DNA of 64,000 nt, taken from contig NC_067136.1 in NCBI RefSeq assembly GCF_021347895.1, positions 2,749,970 to 2,813,969 on the forward strand, given 5' to 3'. This document shows positions 23,257-34,380 of this stretch, piece after piece. This DNA comes from Acanthochromis polyacanthus. Its lineage: Eukaryota; Chordata; Actinopteri; Pomacentridae. Position 1 is the stretch's first letter. Every line of letters begins with the position of its first letter. The position numbers and the translations under genes were made by a program. The notes below the pieces were generated by a model. The model did not search any database. It was not told the DNA's origin and saw nothing but the letters and a program-made list of their open reading frames with translations.

Positions 23257-24111
23257 TTAACAGCAACATGACAGTTTTCCTGCCCTGTGCAGATACAGCA
23301 GAGGAGACACTAAAGCGCTGGGCAGGTTTAATAAACTCGCACTCATTGCTATCACACAGTGAACATTTGTGCTCACTTGAGGTGACATGTTTACAACCTG
23401 GGAAACAATGAGGGTGAAAAACCACAACCACACAGTGACTGATATAACTGTGATGGTGTAGAAAGCCCTTTGCTTTGAGTGGTCAACATGCTGCTTTTCT
23501 TTGCCTCCTTCCCCCGGACCTGGACGAATCAGAACACAGAGAACCGACAGGCTGCAGAAGGATATGATTGTTGTGGAGAAAACCAAAAGGCACAAAGACA
23601 GGATGACGCTTAAGTGAGGAGAGGACATCACAAGACCTGAGATTCCAAAACACAGCATCCAAACACACCCGATGCAGATGTTTCTGATTCTGTCCCCAGA
23701 AGCATTTCTCAGCCCCATGTAACTGATGGGATGAACAACAGCCAGGTAGCGCTCCACACAGGTAAGAATGTGAAGATATAGCTCCCCACTGTAGGGAACC
23801 AAACACAGATACAGTCCGACTTGTAGCATTGCTGAGAGATTAGTGTATTGGCCACCAAAGAGACAGAAACACCCCAAAACCCAAAGCAGCTCCATGGCAG
23901 CCATGTTGTATGTGAAGATGTCAGAGTGAGTCGATCTTTTAGATGAATGTTGCTGCTGCCATCTTTGGTGACCCAAGTAGAGGATGAAGGTGGAGAGAGG
24001 AAGGAGGAGGAGGATTCTCAATGCAGTGATGGTGTAGTACATGTACAAGCTAACCTCAACGCTGACGCAAGCATAGATAACGTTGGAAGTTGATGATGAG
24101 TTAACAGACAT
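23257..24111 (-). CDS. Rhodopsin-like (class A) G protein-coupled receptor, copy 2, intact
   Basis: This 284-aa membrane receptor belongs to a lineage-expanded family, and no ligand can be named. Seven hydrophobic segments lie at about residues 24-47, 66-88, 97-118, 143-163, 168-195, 216-240 and 250-274. TM3 ends in the E-R-Y variant of the DRY motif (120-122), followed by LAVVHPI, which is typical of class A. TM7 ends in SPLLY instead of NPxxY, and TM6 lacks CWxP. The N-terminus has an N-glycosylation site (NSS at 4-6), and the tail is very short and ends in Cys-Cys-Cys, likely lipid-anchored. The coding region is one exon. A conserved acceptor at 24134-24135 leaves a 22-base 5' UTR before the ATG. 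Confidence 0.9.
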   Translation of the reverse strand: MSVNSSSTSNVIYACVSVEVSLYMYYTITALRILLLLPLSTFILYLGHQRWQQQHSSKRSTHSDIFTYNMAAMELLWVLGCFCLFGGQYTNLSAMLQVGLYLCLVPYSGELYLHILTCVERYLAVVHPISYMGLRNASGDRIRNICIGCVWMLCFGISGLVMSSPHLSVILSLCLLVFSTTIISFCSLSVLCVLIRPGPGEGGKEKQHVDHSKQRAFYTITVISVTVWLWFFTLIVSQVVNMSPQVSTNVHCVIAMSASLLNLPSALVSPLLYLHRAGKLSCCC

Positions 24112-24501
24112 GTTTGCTGCATATATTGTAGGTCTGAAGAGAAAAAAGAAATCAGAGGGACAAGTGAAGAAACAGTTGGTAAGATTGGAAGCAGAGAGGA
24201 TTTAGTCATACAGTAGTTCATATTCTTGGACATGGAAGTTCACAAGATGACCTTTGAGACAAAAACTGTTTCAGTTGGAAAATTTCTTTGTTCTGTTGTA
24301 TCTGACCAAACATGTATGTTCAGTTCAATTTGATTCTGTTCAGTTTAATTTGTACGGTGCTGTTTGCAGTTTGGGTTATCTTGGGACACGTTACAGAAAC
24401 CATAGGCCTGTAATGTTGTTTATACAATAGTTGAGAAATGTTTCTGTTGGTCCGAGAATATTTATGCTACTCCTAGACATGTTTAGATAGAAGATATCAT
24501 T

Positions 24502-25436
24502 GGGCCTCATTCATGAACGTGTTCGTAGAAAAGCGTTCGAAAGAACGGCTTTAAGAACTCCCAAGAGAAAAGTACGTTGGATTCACGAAGCGTTCTTGAC
24601 AAGCCAAATCTGTTCTTAGGAGGGAGATACGCTGGATTCAAGAGCAGTCTCTACGAAGACCCTCCCCTCTCATTAACATGACATTTACATTGTATTGACT
24701 TGTAAATATAAAAGGTACACCCTCTAAACTTCCTTATAAGGCAGCAGTAAGAGAGTGTTTGAGACACGTGAGCACTGGAGTGCAGGTGAAACTCCGCCCA
24801 CCAGAGTGATGGTCATTTCTGCAGATGACAGAGCTTCAAACAGCCAATAAAGTCTGACCTGAGACAGCTAAACTTTTATACTCAGAAAGGGTGTCTGTGG
24901 TAATAAAACACCCTCTGCCTCTGCTGCAGTGACAGGTAAAACTGCCCAGGCCATGTCCGCCTTGTCTCCCCGGTCAGCGCGCGCGTGCACACCGGGGCAT
25001 GTGCACGTGGCGGCGGTCATCGCGCGTGCACGTCGTAGTGGTCATTGCGCTTGTACCTCCCACAGACCTCCAAACATGTTAATGTGACCAAGTGCAGCTT
25101 CAGATCTAAAATCTGATTTTGAGTTTAACTGGCACTGAACTATAAAACCATTGATCACTAAAATTCACTTGAATAAATCTAGTTTTAAATTAAATAATTT
25201 GTGGTAATATTTGAATCATTCTAAGAAAGAAATTCAAATTTTTGGATCACTTTTGACTGTAACAAAATTCTAAAAGAACCGATTTTTTGTGTGTAAGAGT
25301 CCCCCTGAGTGTTCTTAGAATTTGTTCTTACTTTTAAGAACAGGTCAGTGAAGAACACGTTCGTGAATGCCAAAAATCTTCTTAAGAAGGCTCTAAGAAC
25401 AGATTTGTTCTTAAGAATGCTTCATGAATGAGGCCC
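24502..25436. mobile_element. Inverted-repeat DNA element (935 bp) in the receptor 2 intron
   Basis: The ends read GGGCCTCATTCATGAA and TTCATGAATGAGGCCC and are flanked by ATT on both sides, a possible 3-bp target duplication. Subterminal copies of 'ttcttaagaa'-type motifs occur at the right end. The middle has a CpG-rich stretch (24975-25060) rich in gcgcgtgcac. No transposase frame is present, so it is non-autonomous. A 3-bp duplication would suit the PIF/Harbinger superfamily, but the class is unproven. Confidence 0.7.
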
Positions 25437-26371
25437 ATTGTTCCTGCAGCTGGGACATGTTGGGATGGTATACCTTTTGTGGAGACAATGAGAATCAATT
25501 ATTCATGAAAAAATGTTAATAGAATTCTCCATATACGAACCTGTATCAGTAAGTTATTTCTGTGATTTAAATAAAATTATTTATATCAGCTGAGAATGCT
25601 CCCAAGTATCCATGGTGCCTGATCAGATGCTGTCTTCTTTGTAATATAATCTATTTTTATGCAAACAAGTCAGTTTTAACGGACATTTTCTTCAACATCT
25701 GCACATTTGTGACATCTGAGAAACTACAACTCTGTTACCAAAATGTTGAAAATATTTCACAGATTGTATGTTCAAAATTCCAAAAAGTTTCAGAGTCAAT
25801 GCTTTCACAGAATGAACTCTTCAAATACTAAATGTTTTAGATTGACTGACGGATCAAAAAAACATGATTTTGCTATAAAATCTTATTCAGTGACCTGCAG
25901 CATTTGTGGAATCATACTTCTGATTTGTGTTGTCTGTTGCCCAAAATATGTTCAGAAGGAGACATAGTATTTTAAAAAAATTTAACTTCACATGTCATGT
26001 TTCCTTGCACTACTGGTCCCTGGAAGGAACAGGAGTTTTGAATTAAATTCATTTGGAAGTCAGAATTAGACAAACAAACCAGCCAAGACACACTACAGAC
26101 CTGTAGGTAGCTCTACATTCATGACTGCTACTGTAAACCAGATGGTGTGGATGTGACCACATCAGTATTTTATGTTGCTATGAACTAATTCAGTTAAATT
26201 TTAAAAAAAAAACCTGAAAAGTGTGAAAAACTGGCAAGAGTCTGCTGAATTTAATTCATCGTGGACCACCAGTGATATAGTTTCAAGAAATAAAAAGATA
26301 CAGTGTCAATAACAATGTAAACATTTTACAAATATTAACTGAAAATCAGTAAGTTATTAAAGAACACCAAC

Positions 26372-26520
26372 CTCGTCTGCAGTGTTTCCGATTGTCCTTA
26401 ATCTCTCGTCTCAAACTCTCTGACTGCTGTTAACACCAAATGTGCAGTGATGCTTCTGCCTCTGTTGAAGATGTTGAAGTGTCACAGCAGCAGGACTGTG
26501 TGAGCTTTTTGCATGATGCA
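26372..26520 (-). other. Receptor copy 2: candidate noncoding first exon
   Basis: About 150 bases are conserved in all four units. On the minus strand they end in CTGCAGACGAG followed by GTTGG, a plausible splice donor. Joined to the acceptor at 24134, the intron would be 2238 bp. Just upstream lie TTTAAA (26527-26532) and an octamer, ATTTGCAT on the minus strand (26567-26574), possible promoter elements. The outer end of the exon is not fixed. Confidence 0.5.
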
Positions 26521-26800
26521 AAACAATTTAAAGATTCTGCGTGACTCTCTTACTGTAAACTGAACCATGCAAATCCATCCATCTATCATCTGTCTCCACT
26601 TCACCCTTCAGAGGGCCACAGGGAGGTTAAAGTCTATCCCAGCTGACACTGGACAGAAGGCAGGTTCATCTCAGCAGCTTCTAACAACTATGGAGTCTTC
26701 ATGCAGATAAACGTTCATTCTTTCATTCAAATAGGAATCAAAATAGAACCAGCTACAAGTTTAGTCATTAGTTTCCAGCTATTCTTATTGATTTTCTGAC

Positions 26801-27497
26801 ATCTGAGAGACAACAAGCTGCAGATTAGGTATTCAAATGAAGCAGCATCATACAGACTGTGTGTACATAGTGCACACAGCAGCTTGATGGTAACTCATAC
26901 ATGATATATGTTTTTGATAACTTACACCATTACCTACAGCAAATGTTTCCAAAACACTCATCAGTAGCCCTATAAGGTACAGTAAATTCCAGCCATTTTC
27001 AGTACAAAAAATCTCTAATATTTTATTTGTAAATAAAAATATGACGAGACATACAGGGAATATTGGACGCGCATCGCAAGGTGCATTTCCTCGAAAACGA
27101 CCTATTTGTGGATTATATACCGACTTCAAGACATGTTTTGGACAAAATATTTTACTGGCCTGTTTCGTCTGGATGTCCAAGGTTAGATTATGGCCATTTT
27201 TTGTGGAATATTTTCATCTGTGTGTAATAATGAACCCGCAAATGTGAGTTGCGCTGTGTACGTTAAAGCCGTGTACAGAGAAAGGATGGATGGATATTCA
27301 TTGTTTGTCGGACAAATGTGTTATATGTATATTACCTGCTGTGGTAATCACATCTGAAAGTGGTTTATACCGGCGGATTCATGAGAATCTAAGCTTTCCA
27401 TCGGCGTATAGTGTTTCTATCATCGAGTTGGCAGTGTCGTTCTATTTCGAAAAATGCTTATGCAGATATCAAAAGGGCCCGCCCGCGGGCCGCTGAA
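26801..27497. repeat. Dispersed repeat related to the foldback element
   Basis: The piece at about 27338-27410 (gtggtaatcacatctgaaag, then ttataccggcgg) matches the repeated module of the foldback element at 30757-31497. The right end has the palindrome gggcccgcccgcgggccg-like run near 27476. The rest, including strings such as ttttggacaaaatattttac, has no recognised gene. Confidence 0.45.
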
Positions 27498-28428
27498 CCT
27501 TAAAGCTCGTGTCCGGAGTTTCCGTTTGTTTTCAATTTATGTCTCATTGTTTCACAAAGCTTAAATGTGTTAGTCTAGTTTGATACTATAATATAAAGTT
27601 AGTATGACGCGATATGAAAATTTATTCATGAGCTCCGCCTTCCTCTCATAGACCCCCATGTTATTCCAAAAAGCGCCGGTCGGCAGCTAGCCAATCAAGT
27701 TCGAGCTTCCGCTTTGTCATGCTGTCAATCAACGGTTACGTGCACAGCAAGCATGCCCATGCAGAGGTGCGCGAGCTATGCACTATGCAACCGCGTGCAC
27801 ATTTGTTCTGCTTGTGGAGGAGAGAGCATCAGGACTCAGCAACTTCCAGAAAAGTTACCAATCCCACGGCTTGTCAGGCCAAGAGACTGCAGGACGTTTT
27901 TTGGCTCGGGGTGCTCGCGCCGCTCCCCGACCACGGCCTCCATAGCCCGCCTGACAGCTTCGTTTAGATGCCCGACCTGTGGAGGAAGATGTTGGGGCGT
28001 CTGGGACATACTCTTCATCAGAGGAGTCATGCAATTCTGAACTCTAGATAGAAAGAAATAAACAATGTAACACATAAACACGCGTAAATGCACTAAGTTT
28101 GATAAACAACGTCATCGAGAGGGATACACGAGTGTAATCACATATTGAAACTTTACTCGTTCGTCCTAGCAGATTCATGTTATTTTGGTATTAGGACAAG
28201 TTAGACTCAATACAGCATTCTAACGTAATTCCTTTATTATTTACTAAATGTACTAAATGTAGAAGAGTGGAAAACAGCAAAACAGGCAAGATGCTGCAGC
28301 ACTCCGGGCACTCCTCTCAGGTACTGCGCGCATGCACAAATAAAGGGGCGAAATCAGAGGGAGGGAGGGTGGGACCAACAGTGTTTTGGGAGACGCTGCA
28401 ATTCAAACTCCGGTCACGAGCTTTAACG
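27498..28428. mobile_element. Inverted-repeat DNA element (~0.93 kb), class unknown
   Basis: The left end, TTAAAGCTCGTGTCCGGAG, is mirrored at the right end by CTCCGGTCACGAGCTTTAA (one mismatch). The inside is unusually GC-rich (27690-27980) with short open frames on both strands, including 27714-28040 on the plus strand and 27836-28093 on the minus strand. These have an exon-like look but no recognised domain. No clear target duplication is visible. Confidence 0.6.
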
Positions 28429-28439
28429 GGCTAAAGAAT

Positions 28440-29995
28440 GACATTTAAAAAACGGTTCACTGTTAACCTTCCTCTAGTGTCAGTGTGTTTATTGCATCAA
28501 GACTTTTTGACATTGTCAGGAACTTCTATTTGAACAAACTAAAAAAAAAAAAAAGTCTTTACAAAATTAAAACACATTCTGGTAAAAATTATGACCCGAG
28601 TGTTGTTAGGGTCAGTTTCAACCCAGTTATGATACAAGATTATAAAACAAGTGCCAAAACTGAATTCATAAACACACTGTCAGCCAACAGTCAGCTCTTC
28701 TTAGAACCACTTGAGCTACCTGGATGCCTACATTGGTGTTTTTCTTCTTGCTGGAGTGTACAGAACCAGCAATGAGACCACTGACATTCTCTGGGATCCA
28801 TCGACAGGCAGGGATATTTTCTAGGCAACAATGTCACTTCAGACCTTTCCAATGATATCAAGAGTCCTCAGATTTGACAACAGAGACACCAAAGCAAAAT
28901 CTGACAAGTTTGCTGGGAGAGATGGGTGCAGCTCCTGCCACCGATGTTCAAGTCAGGGTCAGAGGTGACAGTAGATGTTTTCTCCATTTCCGTGGAAAAT
29001 GCCCTTTCCGGCAATACATGCACAGTAGGGAAATATGGCACAAAAATCTGGGCAATCTGTGATCATGCATGGAATCTACAGATTTGCACAGGAAAATCTT
29101 CAAATGGCATCCCTGAGAAATAAAAAGTATGGAAGGCCTCAAAGTTTGTTTTTATAGACACCACCACCACTGCTGTTCCATACGGTCTAAAAAATGACAG
29201 AATGCGATACTGATGCCCACTCTTCACAAAGATGCAGCTGTGTCAACATTAAGTGACAAAAAGCCATAATCATCCTTTTAACAAAAACATTGGACAACCT
29301 GGACAAGCTGACTGCTACCCACACTTTCCAGTGAATGACTAGGAGATGGCCAGTGGTTGTGTTTTAGAGCGTCCTCGATGTGTCTGCATATAATACATTT
29401 CTGTTGAGGACCCATATTTACCAAAGGAAAAATTCAACCAAAAAACAAACAAACAAATGAACAAAAAACAAGTGGAGATTGTCTCTTGAGAGGCTAGGAA
29501 ATTCCCGTCATGGAGCAAAGGCAACTGGTTCCACGAGATCTAGTCGCTGCAGCCTTGGTCAGACAGCAGAGCTCACCAAGCACTCTGTCTTTGCCCACAG
29601 CAACACGAACAGCATCAGCGTCAGCATTCTCCTTCACCAACATCATCAATTATAACAGCCACAGGCACAACCCCAGTGACACCACCTGATTCTACAAGAA
29701 AGAGGTGTCAGGTCTGCCTGAGCATTAAGGACAGAGACAACACATTGTGCTTGACTTTGCAAATCTAGAAAAAAAAGGGTGGGCTGTCAAAAGAAAGGTC
29801 ATGGCACCCACAAAAAATATTAGAAACAATCCTTTCATTGATAAAGAAGCCTAACATGGCAACCAAGAGAAAAGAAACCAGTTAGATTATTAATAAGTGT
29901 TTTTAGGGTATTTCATGGCTAATTTAAGACACAGGTCAAAACTGACCTCGTTAACATCAGAGATAGTAACACAAAGCTGACACAAGAAGAAGGTT
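28440..29995 (+). pseudogene. piggyBac-type transposase, decayed
   Basis: Broken reading frames on the plus strand carry piggyBac-family landmarks in order: a region reading ILAGVYR (about 28735), then RVLRFDNRDT (28870), then a Phe-Arg-Gly-Lys-Cys-Pro-Phe-Arg-Gln-Tyr block (28985-29020), YGTKIWAICDHAW (29033), TGKSSNG, then LDKLTA and RWPVV about 400 bases on, and a short C-terminal Cys-containing tail (KKRCQVC-like, 29698). Many stops and shifts rule out function. The 3' third is duplicated at 62463-62765. Confidence 0.7.
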
Positions 29996-30640
29996 AAAGA
30001 CCAGTTTCTACACAAAGAAACAAACTGTCTGAGACTAGATCACAACAACCATCAATTAAAGCCTTTTGGCTGATTGTCTGCGAGGGATTAGGTGTGAATT
30101 TTGCTTGGACCTTGTTCTACTTGCCTACAACTTTACTTATTACTGGCGCAGTATTTATATGTTGAGACTACAGCAGTCTTGATTAGAGCTGTGCAGTGAC
30201 ATAAATCAAACTACCGATTGCAGATACATGTTTTTTTTTTTTTTTTTTGGCTGGATGATAGAATCTAGTTTCCAGTGTCAAAGCTGTTTGTCTTATGAAA
30301 CATTTTCCTCTGCTGGGATTTGCAGACCTTTTACAGGCAATCTGCTCCTTTGTGCACATAAAACCATCCAAGCCAGTCCTGTAGAACCTGTCCAAGGACC
30401 ATTTTCTGGGGAAAAGTACCCACTGTAGGGTAGGTACATTACAGATTGCAGTGAAACAGTATTTGTCCCCGACAGAGATATTCTACTTTTGCATATTTGT
30501 CACACATAAATATTTCAGATAATCAAAATAATATTAATGTAGAACAAAGATAACCCAAGAAAACAACGTTCTAAATAAATTCAAGAACAGACGAGGAACA
30601 AAGTCATTGGAGGGTCGCAAGAGAAAGACATTATCTACAA
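29996..30640 (+). repeat. Shared block after the piggyBac remnant
   Basis: Strings such as attttgcttggaccttgtt and ttttacaggcaatctgctcc are shared with 62770-63180, and the first part also with 56785-56965. It has no open gene. It forms a unit with the Tc1 remnant that follows. Confidence 0.6.
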
Positions 30641-32230
30641 ATGGAGAAACATGGAAAAGTGGTGAACCTTCCAAGGAGTGGACCAACAACCAACATTTCT
30701 CAAAGAGCACTGATATCTAGGAGGTCACAAAAGAACCCAGACAGATATCTAACGATCCAACACGGTCTCACGGGGATTTGTGAAACTGTCACGTCAGTTT
30801 TTGTTTCGGTTTCGTGCGCACCAACACGATGTCGTCATGTTTTTCGTGCCGCTCACCACGAGCGAAACCCGCTGTGGTAATCACATCTGAAAGTGGTTTA
30901 TACCGGCGGATTTATGACGATCTAAGCTGTCCATCGGCGTTTGCGGCCGCCGCTGTGGCCGCCGCTTCGGCCGCCGCACATTCTTTAAATTCCTATGCAA
31001 ATTCGGCGGATTCATGACGATCTAAGCTGTCCATCGGCGTTTGCGGCCACCGCGGACATCCGGCCACAGCAGCGGCCGGATCACATCTGAAAGTGGTTTA
31101 TACTGGCGGATTCATGACGATTTAAGCTGTCCATCGGCGTTTGCGGCCGCCACTGCGGCCGCTGCTGCAACCGGATGTCTAGCGGCTGCAATGGCTGCTG
31201 CGGCGGCAGCCGCAAACACCGATGGACAGCTTAAATCGTCATGAATCCGCCGAATTTGCATAGGAATTTAAAGAATGTCCGGCGGCCGAAGCGGCGGCCG
31301 CAGCAGCGGCCGCAAGCGCCAATGGACAGCTTAGATCGTCATGAATCCGCCGGTATAAACCACTTTCAGATGTGATTACCACAGCGGGTTTCGCTTGTGG
31401 TGAGCGGCACGAAAAACATGACGACATCGTGTTGGTGCGCACGAAACCGAAACAAAAACTGACGTGACAGTTTCACGAATCCCCGTGAGACCGGGCTGAA
31501 AGATCTGCAGACCTCATAGACCTTAGTTAAGGTCTGTTTACATGATTCCACAATAAGGAAGACTCTGGGAGGAAAGGGATCCATGGCAGAGTTGCAAAGA
31601 TCAAACCACTACTGACCAAAATGAACATAAAAGTTCTTCTGGTAAAAAATATCTGGACGAGCTCCAAGACTTTTTGGACAACATCCTGTGAACTGATGAG
31701 TCAAATGTGGAACTTTCTGGAAGATATTTATCTGTTTTATCTGGGATAAAGCTAATACTGCATTCCACAAGAAGAACATGATACCAGCAGTGAAACAAGG
31801 TGGTGGTAGTGTGATGGTTGGAGGACCTGGATGACTTGATTTTCTAATAGAAAGCATGAATTCTGCTTTCTATTAGAAAGTATTCCTGGAGAATATACAG
31901 CATCAGTTCATGACCTAAAGCCACCTCTCAGTGACTCAAAAAGAACAAGTTTAGGTTTTGAAGTGGCCAAGTCCATGTCTGGACCAACTGAGATGCTGTG
32001 CCAAGACCTTAAAAGGGCAGCTCATGATCAAACAACAACTATTGTGACCACTACTAAAACTGGACCTGAATTCCTCCATGATGATGTAAAAGACTGATTA
32101 CAAGCTGAAACAAACATTTAACTGCTGTTGTTGCTGCCAAATCAGTTATTAGGTTTCAAAGAGCAGTTACACTTTCAAAGGGGTGATATTGGTTTTCAAC
32201 AAAAACTTATATAAATATTAAATATTCAGT
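30641..32230 (+). pseudogene. Tc1-like transposase remnant, split by the foldback element
   Basis: Plus-strand fragments resemble a Tc1 enzyme: an N-terminal NLPRSGPTTNIS-like segment at 30660, a region with LTDESK-like coding at about 31695, then FHKKNMIPAVKQGGGSVMV-like coding at 31760-31825, then a decayed C-terminus (about 32110-32180). Stops and indels are frequent. The same element, without the internal insertion, lies at 63470-64000, which gives the empty-site sequence. Confidence 0.7.
30757..31497. mobile_element. Foldback (long inverted repeat) element with GCGGCCGC palindromes
   Basis: Arms of about 240 bp face each other: CGGTCTCACGGGGATT and GTGAAACTGTCACG at the left, complements at the right. 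Each arm holds a module reading gtggtaatcacatctgaaag, then ccggcggatt, then tcatcggcgtttgcggccgc. The module recurs in the middle. The uninterrupted site at about 63620 (tatctaaagatctgcag) marks the insertion point, with an imperfect ~8-bp duplication (ending gatc) on either side. It has no transposase. The polyalanine frames here are by-products of GCN repeats. Confidence 0.75.
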
Positions 32231-32488
32231 GAATCTAAATTTGAGTTTCATAATCCAGACCATAACAACCAAGCAGCACCAGCAGCTATCCAACTATCTG
32301 ACAAGCTGAGTAAACACCATGAGTAAACACCAATTAACTTCATAGAATATCTTGGCTACCTCTTAGTTGTGCCTAAGCTGTAACCTACCAATCTTTCTAA
32401 CATTAGAGGTCATCACCACTTTTGTCCAGTCTTTCAAACTTTGCAGGTCTGATTTATTTAAATCCAATCCTTATCTGAATTCATTGTT

Positions 32489-33329
32489 TCAACAGCACCA
32501 TGACAGTTTTCCAGCCCTGTATAGATACAGCAGAGGAGACACCAAATTGCTGGGCAGGTTCAACCAGTTGACATTAACCATCACCAAACAGCGATCAGGT
32601 TCACTCAACAGAGGTGATGTGTTCACGGCATTTTGAACGAGGAGCCCAACAAACCACAGCCACAGTGTGACTGAAGTAACTGTGATGGTGTAGAAAGCTC
32701 TCTGCTTTGAGTGGTCAGCCCGCCCCTTTTTCCCACCTCCTTCCCCTAGACCTGGACGAATTAGAACACGGAGACATGGTTGTTATGGAGAAAACCAAAA
32801 AGCACAAAGATGAGATCATGGTGTAGGTCTGCGAGTACATGTATAGAACAGCTGTAAGTCTAGAGCACAGCAGCCAAACATATCCAATACAGATGTTTCT
32901 GATTCTGACCCCACGAGCATTTCTCAGCCGCCAATAGGTGATGGGATGAACCACAGTCAGGTAGCGCTCCACACAGGTGAAGATGTGAAAATAACCCCCT
33001 ACAGACAAAGTGAGGGTAGGAATATACAGTCCTACTTCCAGCGTTACATAGTGATTAGTGTACAGAGCACCAAAGAAGCAGAAACTCCCCAAGACCCAGA
33101 GCAGCTGTATGGCAGCCATGTGGTAGGTGAAGATGTCAGAATGAGTCACTGTTTTAGAGGAACGCTGCTGCCGCCATCTTTGGTGACCCAGGTAGAGGAC
33201 GAAGGTGGAGAGAGGGAGGAGGAGAAGGGTTCTCAATGCAGCCTGGGAAGTGGCCATGGATAAATAAACTTCATCACTGGTGCACGAGTAGAGTGAATGA
33301 TAGTTGGAAGCTGATGAGTTCACAGCCAT
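32489..33329 (-). pseudogene. Rhodopsin-like receptor copy 3, broken by a 20-base deletion
   Basis: The frame from MAVNSSAS is open for 204 codons and carries TM1 to TM5, with C-V-E-R-Y-L-T at the TM3 end. Near 32777 about 20 bases present in copies 2 and 4 are missing, which removes part of TM5 and shifts the frame. The rest reads out into a basic tail and stops at 32715. DNA matching TM6, TM7 and the C-terminus continues to 32489 in another frame. TM5-TM6 is essential for G-protein coupling, so this is a pseudogene. Its splice acceptor (33352-33353) and first-exon donor (39603-39604) are still intact, which suggests recent loss. Confidence 0.85.
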
Positions 33330-33689
33330 ATTTGCTGCATATATTGGAGGTCTGAAGAGAAAAAGAAATTAGAGGGACAACTAAGGAAACAGGAGGTGTA
33401 GAGAAAGAGAAAACAAGTACGATTTTCCCACTGTGAGGTTCTGTTAAATGGTTTTTCTCATCAACAGAAACGCTGAATATATGAAATCGATTTTCCTCCA
33501 CCGCAACAAAACAACATGGACAATTTCAGAGTCAAAACTATTATGACATGTTTCATTATTTTCTGTAAATGTAAACTGATAATGTTTAAGAAAAGGATGC
33601 CTTGATCATGATTTTCCTGAACTGATAATTTCTAATTTCTGATGTCGTGTCTCAATCCGATACCATTTTCATTGATAAAACACACTTCA

Positions 33690-34380
33690 AATGTATTAGA
33701 GTTGCTTAGTTCAAGGTCTTGGTTGGGGTGGGGGGGGTTGCTTCCCCAAGCGAAAGAGTTCAAGTATCTCGGGATCTTGTTCACGAGTGATGAGAAAATG
33801 GAGAAAGAGATGGACAGGCGGATTGGTGCGGCGTCAGCAGTAATGCGGGCGTTGTACCTAACCATCGTGGTGAAGAGGGAGCTGAGCCATAAAGCGAAGC
33901 TCTCGATTTGCCAGTCCATCTACGTTCCAATCCTCACCTATGGTCATGAGCTTTGGGTAGTGACCAAAAGATGGATACAAGCGGCCGAAATGAGCTTCCT
34001 CCTCAGGGTGGCTGGACTCAGCCTTAGAGACAGGGTGAGGAGCTCAGACATCCGGAGGGAGCTCGGAGTAGAGCTGCTGCTCCTTTGCATCGAAAGAAGC
34101 CAGTTGAGGTGATTTGGCCATCTGATTTGGATGCCTCCAGGGAGACTTCCTTTGGAGGTTTTCCAAGCATGTCCGTCTGGGAGGAGACCCCGAGGTAGAC
34201 CCAGAACTCGCTGGAGGGATTATATATCTCGTCTGGCCTGGGAACGCCTTGGGATCCCCCATGAAGAGCTGGAAAGTGTCGCTGGGGGTAGGGACGTCTG
34301 GAATCACCTGCTTTGTCTGCTGCCTCTACAACCCGGTCCCGGATAAGCGGAAGAAAATGGATGGATGGATGGATGGATAG
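33690..34380 (+). mobile_element. LINE retrotransposon 3' fragment (Rex3/RTE-type)
   Basis: The plus strand encodes the C-terminal end of a fish LINE reverse-transcriptase protein: KYLGILFTSD, RRIGAASAVMRAL, KAKLSICQSIYVPILTYGHE and SFLLRVAGLSLRDRVRS in one frame, then, after a stop (34110), GRLPLEVFQACPSGRRPRG and LAWERLGIPHEELESVAGG. It ends in a GGAT/GATGG repeat (34360-34378), the 3' tail seen in Rex3-like elements. The 5' part was lost, as is usual for LINEs. The stop shows it is dead. Confidence 0.75.

Larger units (their letters stand above)
16545..26800. repeat. Receptor duplication unit 2
   Basis: Homologous to unit 1 but with an extra copy of the ~650-bp repeat at its left end (16545-17170, then 17880-18310 and 18590-18960). 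The tail of a Tc1-like element ends in atttatggacctgactgta (17225-17360) and is also found at 59235-59369. Insertions not shared with other units are the composite at 19268-22040 and an inverted-repeat element in the intron (24502-25436). Confidence 0.7.

Noticed and set aside
30814..31442. Alanine-rich frames in the foldback element, considered as a polyalanine protein
   Set aside because: They come from GCN repeats in the palindromic arms and occur symmetrically on both strands.
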